Below, in pieces: positions 9,101 through 19,600 of a DNA stretch of 64,000 nt. The translations under genes were made by a program, and so were the position numbers. The stretch lies in NCBI RefSeq assembly GCF_019688735.1, contig NZ_JAIFYA010000001.1, positions 1 to 64,000 of the forward strand, read 5' to 3'. How positions within the stretch are numbered: position 1 is the first letter of the stretch; every line of letters begins with the position of its first letter. Below the pieces are notes generated by a model. That model was given only the letters and a program-made list of their open reading frames with translations, ran no database searches and was not told the DNA's origin. This DNA is from Thermosulfurimonas sp. F29 (lineage in GTDB: Bacteria; Desulfobacterota; Thermodesulfobacteria; Thermodesulfobacteriales; Thermodesulfobacteriaceae).

Positions 9101-12100
9101 TTGTCCTGAATCTGCCAGAGATTATCCTCTACCTTCTCTATTTTTGCTGTATCATTAAGAGAAATATTCCTTTTTTCAAGTAGAGCCTTGATACTTACCG
9201 GAACATCTACATGTGAATCGTCTATGCTTTCTAAATCTGACTGGACCTCTGACCAGTTCTTTTTGAATGGCAAGCCGAACAGCCATCCGTAATCCCCCTC
9301 TTCAAAGAAACCCGTTGTGGGAATTTCCTCATCCCCTGAGCGTTTAAGCCATGTATCAAAGAAATCCTTTGCCTGATTCTGGATGTCGTTAAGTAATTGG
9401 GAAAAGATGTTCTTTTGTATGTCTGTTAGTTTATTTTCAAATTTAGCTATAAGCTCAGCTTTAGAATCCTCAAAAAGCACACCCCTATAGGTAAGTCTCT
9501 GCTCTCCCTTTACGCTGTCATAAGAAACATCAATGATGGAAGGCTCATCCTTAAAGGTTTCCGGATCAAGTTTGTTGTCTCCATTCGTCTTTATTATTGC
9601 GGTAAACTCTGCCCTTCCCGCAAGCATAGCTAAGAAGCGGTCAACCACATCCGGAGGCAGAATCAGTCCAAGCTTCTGCCTGAGGACATCTTCACTTAAA
9701 GTGGACGGGTCATCGGGGGCAGCATGTTCTGCCCTTATGGAACGAATTCCATCTGCAATTGTCTTTAAGAAAAGCCTTGTTCCTGCCTTATCTGGACGGT
9801 ATTTTCCCGTGGGGTCAAACTGGTGGAGGAAGAGGTAGTTCAGATCCTCCACCTTGAATCCGCTCTCCTTTACCCTCTCAACCATCTCAATGAACCTGAT
9901 GGTCTGGTAAGGGGCATCTTCTTCAAGAGAGTTAAGCGCATTTTCAGAAATTGACATGAAGGGGTCTATTCCCGAAAGCTTTTTCAGGGAAATGAGTTCG
10001 CTTACCGAAATCCTCAAAGCCTTTGCGAGGAGCCCGTAACGGTAAAGGAGGGAAACAGTGCTCAGGGTAAGGAAAGCATTATCAAGGTCGTTATCTTCAA
10101 GGATAAGCCCTATCTCCTCTGCGGTAAGCCCTAAGGCTGCCTGAAGAGCGGGCAGATAAGGCCTAAGGGGATGTATAACATCTCCCTGCAGATAATGCCC
10201 AAGGGGATGGTCAAATACCGGGTATGTATTTACAATATCGGGTTTCAGGAAGAGCTCTGCATAAAGGGAGTGCTCACCGGCTGTGGGTATGTCCGACCAG
10301 AGGGTAAGAATCTTGATGCGTTCATCTTTTCCAAGGTTCAGTTTTTCTTCTAAGGCTTTTAGATGGGCAAGGTAGATTAAGGCGGTTTTTAGCGGCTTTT
10401 GAGAAATATGTGCTTCATTAAAGGGCACATTTTTGGGAATAAAGATCTTTAAGGCCTGGTCAAGCTCCTCTATGCTCCAGCCGAGTTTTTTCCACAGCCT
10501 GACAAAGAGATTGATTTTTATGAGATCAACTGGCTTGAGGGGGGTGCCGTCTGCATACATTACCTTTGTCTTTCCAAAATCACAGGTTGCCTCTTCATCA
10601 GCCAAGACGATGGTCTTTTCAACATCCGGCTTTATTACATCAATGAAACCCGGCAGGTCCAAGTCCGGTATGTGTGGCAAGAAATCCCTGACAAACCTAT
10701 CCACAGGCTTTATTCTTCTGCGGAGCTTCTCTTCTACATTCGTGAGGGTTCCTGGTTCCCTTTCGATAAGTGATCTGTGTTCTGTCCAGAGATACAGATT
10801 TCTTATGCCGATAGGGGGAAAAACCCTGGGTATATCGTAAAAGGGAATGTCGTGGATGCTGACACCAACTCTTGGCAAGACAGGGTTTTCATTGAGCCTG
10901 GGATTGACAAACCATGTCTTGAGAATCTCCACAAGCTCTTTGTAGGTTACACCGAGCCTGCGGGCTAAGGTTTTGGCGCAGAGCGGTTTGGGTGAACCGT
11001 GGTTCTCATCACCGGAGAGGTCCTTCCAGGCTTCACTTTCATTTTCGTATCCGTAAAGCTCATACCAGGTGTTAAGGAGGTTTTCATCTGTGAAGAGCTC
11101 AAATTCTGAAGGGGAAAGGCCAAGCTGTTCCATAAAGATCTTTGAATAGTCGTACGCTTTTGTCTGATCAAAGAGTTCATTAGTTGGTCTGAATACCTCC
11201 AGAAGCCTCCACAGGGGAATTTCAAAGTAGTTGCAGAACTCTCTTGCTGTCTCTATCCAGAGGTCAAAGGGGAGATTTAAGGGATAGCGCTGGTCTTGAA
11301 GGATCTCGTAAGCCTTCGGTTCTATATACTGGGGTTCGGCAATAAGCTCTTCGGAGGTTGCCTTTCCCGTATCATGAGCAGCACCTTCATCAAGCCTGTT
11401 GTGGACAACCCAGTATTCCAGTATCTCGTTTACTATGTCTATGTAGGGCATGGTGGTATAGGTGTTTTCGCAGGTAAGCGGGATGTGGGGAATGTCCGGA
11501 CGACGTTCGGTAAGAACATCGTAGGGCTTTTTGCCATTCTTAACGGTTTCTCCCCACCGTTCAAGTGAATGAAGAAGATCCACAAGGTAGGCAGCAGGGC
11601 TCAGAACAGAATGGCAGTGCTCGCACTCGCAGAAGTCAAGGGAGCCGAAGAGCTTCTCCAAGGTTGGAAGTTCTTTGATAGCCTTATCCCTGGCTTCACC
11701 GAAATTCGGAAGAACATGTATGGGTGGAAGGCTTCCAAGCCAGCGAGCGGTGGTGGCAAGGTTCAAGACAGTGCTTTCCACCTGCTCCGCCTTCCTGTAA
11801 ACAAGCCTTGCCACATTTTTTGGAGGCTTGTCGTTGTGTACTTTCTTGTATTCCGCTTCAAACCTTTTAACAAACTCTTCTTCAGGGATGGCTGTTACCG
11901 CTCGGGCAGAGGTCATATCCAGGTTGTAGAGCACAGGCATGGCCTCGTCTGTTGGCGTGATCTGATAGACCCGGTGCAGCTCCTTGATTTGTGGTTTAAC
12001 TTCTTCAATCTGTTTTCTCAGGTTTCCATCCTGTTTCATGAAGGTTTCAATAGGAGTCTGGCCTATACGGAATCCTTTTTTGGCCAATTGCCTCAGCGTT

Positions 12101-13656
12101 TCAGGAAGTGAGTCATTCTTCACCCCAAAGTGTTCCGGCTTTACCTCGATCATCCTTGCCACAACCTGGGTGGGATAGCTCCGCCTTATCTTTAAGGCCA
12201 GGTCCTTGGCATAGGCCCTGAGTTTCTCTTCGGTTTTTCCTTCATAAATTGGTGGAATTATCTTTTCTATTTCTTCATTGTTCTGGGCTAAATCACGGAT
12301 TGTTTCTTCCCATTCTCCTGGCTTATAAAAATCCTTTTCAACAAGCTCTTCGGGGTCTTCAACCTCTTTCATGAGATGAGAAACAAGGGGATGGCTGTTT
12401 GCCGTAAGAAAGGCAAGCTTTCCCTGAAGTTTTAGCTTCTGAATCTCCTCTTTCCTGAATCCTGCTTTTTCAGCCCTCTTCCAGAGAGATTCTTCATCCC
12501 CTTTGTGCTCAAAGATGAGTGAGATAAATATTTTCTGCCTTTCTCTATCCGCTATCACCTCGCTTACGAATTCTCCAAAGGTTGCCCCTGAGCCGGGTAT
12601 CCGAACCTTAAGTCTCTCTTCTGCTGCAATTTCTGAAAATCTCTTTTTAAATTCTGCAATTTCTCTATCAGAAAGTTTTACGATGTTTGCCTCCTTTGCC
12701 TTCTTAAGCGCCTTTTCCACGGTATGCGCACTCAGCTGAACAAGAAGTTCTTTATCCCTGGGAAGACCCGTTCTCAAAAGGGCATAGACCTTTTCCACAT
12801 CTTCTGAAAGCCTCAGTTCTTCGCTTATCTTCTGCGCATCTGCTGCCAGAGCAATGAGCCTTGCATCCCAGCCTGTTGAATGGCTTAAAAAGCTTAAATC
12901 CTGCCTTTCTTCGTCCTCTCTGGCATCTTTCAGATTTTTTAAGTCTATTTCAAGGGCCCTGATTGCCCTGTGCAGACGGGAAAACTCAGGCTCAAGGGGC
13001 AGAAGATTTGAAGGGGCAACCAGGTTTATTTCAACCTTTTCTTTTTCAGGGAGGGTGATGGGCTTTGAAAGGGATATTTCTTTATTATCTTTGGCCGTTT
13101 TTACTTCAACAATGAGAGCCCTGTTATCCTTTTCAAGCGTTATGCGGTAGTTCCCTTTTTCATTGGTCTTTGTTTCACCAATTTTTACGGATTCCCCAAA
13201 GAGGTATCTGTAAAACCTCAAGGGGATGTTACCCGCAGGTCTTCCATCCTCCAAAATTATCTTTCCATATACTTCCACCATCTTTCTCTCCTCCTTGGTC
13301 TCCAAAAGACCGAGTTCTTTTAGTGCCCTGTTCAGGGCATTTGCGGTTTTTTCGTCCACCTCACCTGTGGGTTCAAGGTGGTGTCTTTTTTGAAAGGCGG
13401 AAACGAGGAGCTTCGTTGTCTTTCCGTAATACTGCCTTGATTTTTCTTTTTTTAGCTCTTCTTTAATCCTTTCCCAGTCCACCGGATGAGGCGGCACGCT
13501 AAACCGCGGACGAACCACAGGCGGTGGAATCGGAGGCCTTGCGGGCAGGGCAAATACCTCCCTTTTTACCTCAATCAACTGCAGGAGTGCCTCCTGCAGG
13601 TCTGCCACCTTCCTTCCCCTTGTCCGGGGTTTAAGGGGATATGTTATTGGGTTCAT
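6166..13656 (-). CDS. Tc toxin A1 subunit (TcA N-terminal part)
   Basis: A 2496-residue giant protein forming the shell and receptor-binding part of a split TcA. The N-terminus (about 1-120) resembles a peptidoglycan-binding-like helical module. A beta-sandwich of about 80 residues follows, with KGNYRITLEKD. Near residue 675 the stretch FCECEHCHSVLSPAAYLVDL is the classic TcA/VRP1 signature. Around 1625 a PA14-like segment (PGPYRFYIEADEG) occurs. Residues about 2035-2150 (WPENWLEPEFRDD, VVWHDRLWLFWVTF) match the neuraminidase-like region. The last residues (SQLSGIDS and stop) are encoded by the inserted IS110. Before insertion the frame would have read HLRREVR then TGA, overlapping the A2 start, so the two were translationally coupled. 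It lies 24 bp downstream of the B/C gene. Confidence 0.92.
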   Translation of the reverse strand: MNPITYPLKPRTRGRKVADLQEALLQLIEVKREVFALPARPPIPPPVVRPRFSVPPHPVDWERIKEELKKEKSRQYYGKTTKLLVSAFQKRHHLEPTGEVDEKTANALNRALKELGLLETKEERKMVEVYGKIILEDGRPAGNIPLRFYRYLFGESVKIGETKTNEKGNYRITLEKDNRALIVEVKTAKDNKEISLSKPITLPEKEKVEINLVAPSNLLPLEPEFSRLHRAIRALEIDLKNLKDAREDEERQDLSFLSHSTGWDARLIALAADAQKISEELRLSEDVEKVYALLRTGLPRDKELLVQLSAHTVEKALKKAKEANIVKLSDREIAEFKKRFSEIAAEERLKVRIPGSGATFGEFVSEVIADRERQKIFISLIFEHKGDEESLWKRAEKAGFRKEEIQKLKLQGKLAFLTANSHPLVSHLMKEVEDPEELVEKDFYKPGEWEETIRDLAQNNEEIEKIIPPIYEGKTEEKLRAYAKDLALKIRRSYPTQVVARMIEVKPEHFGVKNDSLPETLRQLAKKGFRIGQTPIETFMKQDGNLRKQIEEVKPQIKELHRVYQITPTDEAMPVLYNLDMTSARAVTAIPEEEFVKRFEAEYKKVHNDKPPKNVARLVYRKAEQVESTVLNLATTARWLGSLPPIHVLPNFGEARDKAIKELPTLEKLFGSLDFCECEHCHSVLSPAAYLVDLLHSLERWGETVKNGKKPYDVLTERRPDIPHIPLTCENTYTTMPYIDIVNEILEYWVVHNRLDEGAAHDTGKATSEELIAEPQYIEPKAYEILQDQRYPLNLPFDLWIETAREFCNYFEIPLWRLLEVFRPTNELFDQTKAYDYSKIFMEQLGLSPSEFELFTDENLLNTWYELYGYENESEAWKDLSGDENHGSPKPLCAKTLARRLGVTYKELVEILKTWFVNPRLNENPVLPRVGVSIHDIPFYDIPRVFPPIGIRNLYLWTEHRSLIEREPGTLTNVEEKLRRRIKPVDRFVRDFLPHIPDLDLPGFIDVIKPDVEKTIVLADEEATCDFGKTKVMYADGTPLKPVDLIKINLFVRLWKKLGWSIEELDQALKIFIPKNVPFNEAHISQKPLKTALIYLAHLKALEEKLNLGKDERIKILTLWSDIPTAGEHSLYAELFLKPDIVNTYPVFDHPLGHYLQGDVIHPLRPYLPALQAALGLTAEEIGLILEDNDLDNAFLTLSTVSLLYRYGLLAKALRISVSELISLKKLSGIDPFMSISENALNSLEEDAPYQTIRFIEMVERVKESGFKVEDLNYLFLHQFDPTGKYRPDKAGTRLFLKTIADGIRSIRAEHAAPDDPSTLSEDVLRQKLGLILPPDVVDRFLAMLAGRAEFTAIIKTNGDNKLDPETFKDEPSIIDVSYDSVKGEQRLTYRGVLFEDSKAELIAKFENKLTDIQKNIFSQLLNDIQNQAKDFFDTWLKRSGDEEIPTTGFFEEGDYGWLFGLPFKKNWSEVQSDLESIDDSHVDVPVSIKALLEKRNISLNDTAKIEKVEDNLWQIQDNGRILRIRKLDEEVDFTFDRKKLIAETFFPYLQARLIKDLVVKSLAEKTGADSSLVEMLVTDENMLSLSDSKSLLDNFVSSAEKGITAIVDSTTKLVDDADTALTDTQAGSARFECYIVFPTPGPYRFYIEADEGVKYELRFDHLSKPLLSNMDSDGETSAYTEFKANIPYRFTLELENIQSKKARLLVRGENLPKGSISRLALYPAKEMDEAEKAYVLLSKALQLFATFELKEREVRYLLTHIGNFRMPVSAEEASVDKAQKLFSKFLSLCLYSSLKKDLAGNTEDLVDVLEAEDKDAYLNRIAELTRRDPDVVKQTADILFESSDDETNTFQKFDKYLQRLNRLWDALQIVHRFGVSPEEIADWRGIASRDEDQNEIAERREIDRDKDRAQIAQRIRNAIKARFERSTWLKVIQPISDRLRKKKRDALSAYVMHKLGYERIEQLYEHFLIDPGMEPVVWTSRIRLAIASVQLFIQRCLLNLEKDVPASAINTKEWEWMKRYRVWEANRKIFLWPENWLEPEFRDDKTHLFQELEGTLLQGDVSEELVEDAFLNYLKKLDELARLDIVAAHIEYRDDPDNNILHVFGRTYNQPHKYFYRRYQHGEWTPWEPMNIEIQGDHLAPVVWHDRLWLFWVTFIEKPVSPGNSDENKSETIRNLADKPISEMSGKKELHAQLHWSIYDKGKWSAPQVSGFEALKDENDNPVKIPQDFDPKNIFVWIYKEEKKDEEGNKVEGGVYVNLGYFQNSFYLISRNSPPSIKRGMDLVFPYYNLFRKIPSQTKWMTSGDLTLDHPESKGPLSVDMVYSSTPILDLDNDKNYTLLFLNNLKQEALFSTPFFYQDDEHTFFVEPGYEEPQIPAWERWVEGLVPPVIERFRDLEKEAAINSFIPIPEKAIPPIDKPPIDPRSRFRIKEPRDWLIKPATVLDFRGIPIGERGKVFAELGRTGIRERGINLIGHEGLIGSGFTHLRSQLSGIDS

Positions 13657-13680
13657 GGCGTACCTCCATTATATTTGGAT

Positions 13681-16600
13681 TTATCTACATATATTCATGT
13701 TTCTGACTTGGTCAATTGTTCTCCCGACACAATCAACAACCTCTCTCTGAAACTCATTTAATCTCATCTCCCATCTTCCCATAGCATTAATCCAGTTATT
13801 CACTTCGCGTTGAAAATCTTGTAGGTTCATCCCGACCCTACCTCTAAATTGAGGAGGTGGATTAGTTCTAATAAACTCAAGAATAGCAAGACCATGGCTA
13901 CCTTCGTGAAAACCTAAACTTCTTTGACCTCCAGTAACATCTTCTTGTGTTGTTCCTCTTCCATAGGCTGAAGGAGATTGAGCGTTAACATTTCTCCCAT
14001 AGAAAGTTTGTATTGTTACAGTAATTTGAGGCTGCCACCATGTAATTATTCTTATACCGTTATTTCTAAGATACCTGAAATTGATACGGTAATTGACTTG
14101 GAACCTTGTCTCTGCTCTATTTATAAGCCTAAAGTCAACTGCATCCTGTCTGATTATTATCCTTACTCCATTGATTTGTAACTCTGCGTTTCTATTTCTT
14201 CTTACCAGTGCACCCTGTGGAATAGGTGTTGAAATACCTTGTATCCGACGATGAGGTATTGGCCACGCCCACATGGGAATAAGAGCGCTATATTGACGAT
14301 ATAGTTCATTCTCATTCATTTTAAAAGTATTTGCCGCTCTTCTAATCAACATACGTATAGCGAGTATATATTTCCTTTGTAATTGACGTTGCAAGTTTTG
14401 ATCCGCTACAGGAACCCTTTCTATTATTCTGTACCAGTTAGTAATTATCCTTGCAAACCTTTCGTGCGTAAGTCGTACATATGGAGATCTGAAAAAAAGT
14501 GTTGCGGAATTAAAGAAATGAATAATCTCTTGAATGAATTCTTGACGCACTTGATTTTGCTGGGCTTGATGTCCTATTTTATCATTAAACGCCATGGGAT
14601 TATTTCGAACATACCAGTAAACATTCACTCCATCCACCAGCCCCTCTGGATCACAGCTCACCCACCTGCCGAGCCATGTTGCGTAATACCTTGCGGTATG
14701 GTAGTTGAGCCCGCTTTCTTCGTCCCTTTCCATGCCCGTGTATCTGTAGCGTTTGGGGGTTTCGGTCTGACTCCTTACCGCCTGATAGGAGGTGGCACCG
14801 TAAGGGTAGTATTCTTCGTACGATATAACCCTTGCCTCATCATCAAGCTCAAGGACAGAAGAGCCTAAGTGATTCGCAATCTGGTAGCGGATGAGCCTTT
14901 CTGGTGCCTGATCCGTCCCCCTTGTCCTGGTTTCAACAAGGGCTATGCGCTGCCTGTCATCCATCACATGCAGGGTCTCCCGCTCAAGAGTTATGCTGCC
15001 ATCTCCAGCGTATTCCCTGTAAATCTCGAATCCATTGAGGTAAATTCTTTCCTTCATGCGGGTTGGTGAACTTCCGGGAGAGGCCTGGCGCTCCGTGACC
15101 TTCCTTATCCTCTCTCCATCGCTGTTGTAAACGTAATAGGTTGTCTCAGGCGTTCCTCCATCGCTTCTAACCTGCCTTGATGTAGCCTTAAGCCTGTCCT
15201 CATAGTCCCATTCCATCAGGCTTAAGTGGGGCATTGAGGTCATGTTTCCGTGCTCATCGTGGGTGTATCTTTCCACCCTTTCCCCAACCTCTGTTCTCGA
15301 AAGCCGGTTGCTGAATCTATCAGGCTCAAGCAGGCTTTCTTCTTCATAAAAATATTCCCTGGTCCAGCTTCCGTTGCTGTTCGCCTTATGTATCATGCGC
15401 AGAATGTTTCCCACCTCGTCGTATTCATACTGCTCGGTGTATCTTCGCATGGCATTTCCGTCATTGGGATGTGCAAGCTTTACGCGGAACCTGTCGTCCC
15501 ATGAAGAAGGAGCGGGCACTCCAGCCTGACCTATATGCTCTCTCCCATTTGCCTCCACAAGCCTGTAGAGGGCATCGTAGGTGTATTCTGCATCGGGCCT
15601 TACAACGGAGTTTCTGAAGTAAATCCTCTGCTGGGCATCATCCCTTATGTGGGTTATGTTTCCTGCCGGGTCATAGGTATAATAGAGGTCCTGAAATACC
15701 TTTCCGCTCCGGGCTGTTTTCAGATGCCTGAGCCTGAAGGTGAGGGAATCGTATTCGTAAAGGGTTACTGCACCGTTTCCGTATTCTATCCGCTCCCTCT
15801 GCCCCTTTGCATTGTAGTTGATATTCTTTACAAAAACTTTCTTTTCTTCTTCATCACGAAGCCTTACTTCTACCTTTTCCAGCAGATTCGCCTCGTTGTA
15901 GCCCGGATAGGTAATGCTTCCATCAGGGGTTGTGATTCTGATTGCCCGGTTCAGGGCATCGTATTCTGTGAAGGTTTCAAAAGTCTCTTCCTCTAACTGA
16001 ACCTCTCCATTCCAGTCAACTGTCTCTCTGTATTCAACCGCAAGTTTTCTTTCGCTCTGGATCAGGTTGCCCTTAAAGTCATACGCCCGGTTCGTTACGA
16101 CCCCTGCCTGGTCATACTGTTTGTAAACCCTTGTGCGGAGGTTGTTTGCCTCCCCCTGCTCTTCGCCATAAACCGTGCGCTCAACGAGATATTCAACTCC
16201 ATCCTTTGCAACATAAAGATGCGTTTGTCTTCTGAGCTCATCGTAGCAGATTCTGCGGACAAATCCCCTGCTGTCCCAGATGCGGATGGGATTTCCTTCA
16301 ACATCGGGAAGAATCCAGCGCTCACCTGCTTCCATGCTTGCCTGATGGATGAGATGCGCATCCCTTCGTTCTTCGTCCTCATCCTCCTCAGGTCCTGCCA
16401 TGTGGTAGCTGTAGCGCATAACGGTTCTTCCCTTTGCATCTATGACCCCAAGCACATTTCCCTCTATGTCAAACTCGGTAAGGGTTCTGTATTTCTTATC
16501 CCTTACTGTTCCATCCGGGGCTTTGAACCTGTTGTGAGAAACCGTAAGGAATACCCTGCCGAGAACATCAAAATATGAAACAGCAGGAGTTCCCGCATGA

Positions 16601-19600
16601 AGCTCTGTTTTCTCCGCCGCCTGAATCTCCCTGATTCTGGCTTCTGCCTCAGGATAGCGTGCCTCAAAGAGGGATGAATACTGCTGATTTTTTCGCAGCT
16701 GATACCATGTGGGAAGGAACATCTCCTCGGGAAGCCTTTCAAAAAAGCCCCTTACATCCGGGTCATTCAGGGGATTTGTGAGAACGGTATCGTTTACATC
16801 CCAGCTCTCCTGCCTCCAGGGATCAAAGACCACCTTTTCCCAAGTGTGGTCCGGATGGAGTGTTGCCACGACTCTTCCCAGAGGGTCATAGAAAAGGACA
16901 GGACTCACACCGATACTTGCATCAAATTCAAAGAGATGGGTGTCGGTGAAGAACGGCTCAAACTTTCGCACAGGCTTTCCCTTGTTGTTGAAAACAACCC
17001 ATCCTGTTCCTACCCATCTGTGCTCAACGCTATGGTCGGTCATCTCCGGCTGACCGTCAGCTCCGGTAACAATCCTTCCCGCCTCATCCCTTTTCGGAAC
17101 AGGACCGGGTTCAGCCTGTATCTTCTTCTGAATTATCCTTCCAAAACCGTCAGAATAGGAAAAACTAAGCTGAAGTTTCGTTTTCTCACCCGAAGAAAGC
17201 TCGCTTTCATGGGTCTCTCTGGTGATGGTGGCTGAGACCGCTGGCTGAGGCTCATCGTCCTTTGTGCGCAGATATGCAAAAAGGTCGTAAATGAACCGGC
17301 TGGTTGCCTTCTTGAGCAGGGCATGGGGATTGCTGAAGGGGTTATTTATATACTCAAGTATGGTTTCTTCATCAAGGTCAGGCTCAAAGCCTTCAAGAGA
17401 ATCCCCGAGGTCTTCTTCCGGCTTGCCCATAACCGCCTGCCCTACCACCATTCCCAGGGCGTCAAAGGCAACGGCGGTGCGGTTTCTGTTGGCATCACTC
17501 ACAAGCCAGGGCTGAAGAACCCTGTAATCATTTCCATTACGGATTATGTTCCCTTCCCTGTCCCTTTCCCCTGCAGTGGTTTTATTGCCAAGGGCATCGC
17601 AGGTCTCAAGCAAAAGCAGGTCGTAATCATCGTAGGTCACCGTGGTGCTGTTTCCGAAGGGGTCTTCAAACCTGCGGGGGAGGAAAAAGTGGGCAAGAGC
17701 TTCGGCAAGCTCCTTTTCTGGCGTATCCTCTGGATTCGGGGAATAAAAGACTTTTCCCGAAGGAATCCACCAGCAACCGTCCATGAAGATATAACCGCCT
17801 CTGTCCTCTCCCTTGCCTTCAAGAAGTTCAGAGGGGTTCTGGATAAGCAATTCACCATTCTTCTTAAAGACCTTTTCTATAAGGCCGGGTGTAAAGGCAA
17901 GGGTGTAGGTCTCTCCCGGAAGGGCGAGGGATTCAAGCCTTCCCAAGGGCAAAAGACCGGCAAGGTCGTTTCGGCGGTAAAGTGTTTTATGGTACTCTAT
18001 GAGCCTGCGCTGTCTTCCCCCGGTTGGCGTTTCCTCGTAGGGTATCTCGGAGTCGTATATCAGATGCAAGGCGTTGCCGTCAGAGGCTACAAAGTCTTCT
18101 GCCTGAAACCTTTCAGCAGGACCGGAAGGTGTATAACCGATGAGTTCGTAGGTTCTGGTTTCAGCAGGAAGGGGTGCGCGGTAATCGTTTTCCTCATCAA
18201 CGGCATTGGTGTAGAGATTTTCGGTATAGGTGATGAGGGTCTTTGTCTGCTTTTCTCTTTCTTTTTCTTCCAGTTCCTCTGGTGGCTGCTTCCTACCGTA
18301 GGCAATGGCAACTTCTTTTAAAACATTACCAAAATCGTCCACCTCAAGGGTGATGGAGTGCTGAATGCGGGGATCAGACGGGTTTCTTTCATAATGATAG
18401 GTGATGGTCTCCTTCGGGTGGACAAAAAAGACCGCATGGCGGTTCTCCCCTCTTCTCTGAAGGACCTTTATGGCAAAATTCTGCTCCACCACGGTGTAGG
18501 GGTGCTTTTCCTTCTCCGTTCCATCAAGGGCATAGACCTCCTGTCTTAGCATCCTCCCCTTGAGTGCCCTGCATGCTTCTCTCTCCTCTTCAGGAGTTAG
18601 CTCTTTAGGAAGCACCGTATCAGGCAAAAGTAACTCTTTTACTTCTTCTTCACTTAACCCTGGCTCTCTGTAGTATTCATCCTCGTAATAACGGGAAATT
18701 CTTTCGTGGTTTATATAAGCTCCTGTGTGAAACCATGTTTTTGTCAGTACAGGCGGTATGTGTGAGGATTCCTCCCAGTTGTTGCCCGAAGGAAACGCTC
18801 CTTCAAAGGCTCCAAATTCTTCGGTGTCCCATCTTTCCACCATGCCAAAACCACGAAATTCCCTCTCATGACCGTCAAAGTAGCCGTGGTGATAGGCGTA
18901 GCGGGTGACAAAGCGGTTTCTGCTTATGTGGTCGTAGGTTTCCACCCTTTCAACCACATGGACCGGGAAGGGAAGCTTTGTGATCCAGGGTTTTCCGGAA
19001 AGCCTGTCCTGAAGATAAAATTTTGTGGAAGGGGCATAGTAGATCCTCGTCTCCGCCCCGAGGTTATTCCTTATTCCCACAAGGAGGTGGGGTTTTTCCG
19101 CACCCATAAGAGGGACATATCTCACGATGCGGGAATATCCCGGAAGAGGAGATGACCAGACAATACAGGCGGTGCCGTTTCCAAGTAAGTCTATGACCTG
19201 AACATCGGAAAGATTGTCAGATGGTGGAAAAATGTTCAGAACCTTTGGCTTGCTCCAGCCGTTTCCTGACTGGTTGAAGTAAATCCTCACGTCATCCCGG
19301 TGAAGATAGATGATATCCGTTGTGCCGGAGCCATCCACATCCGCAAGCCGGATGCGGGAGGGGTCAAACTGATCGGGGTTGTCAAACCAGGGGGAGTTTT
19401 CCATGGTAACCTTTGCCCCGAACCTCCCAAAGCCAAGATTGGGCCAGTAGCACACCTCACCGTTTCTGATGCGCACAATGTCCGCAAGCCCATCTCCAGA
19501 CATGTCTGCAAGGAAAATAGTTTGAGTTTTATCGGCAAAGACTATGCGCGGGCCCTTTTCCTCATCAAGAGCCTTTGATACTCTTTCTGCCGGTGCAAAA

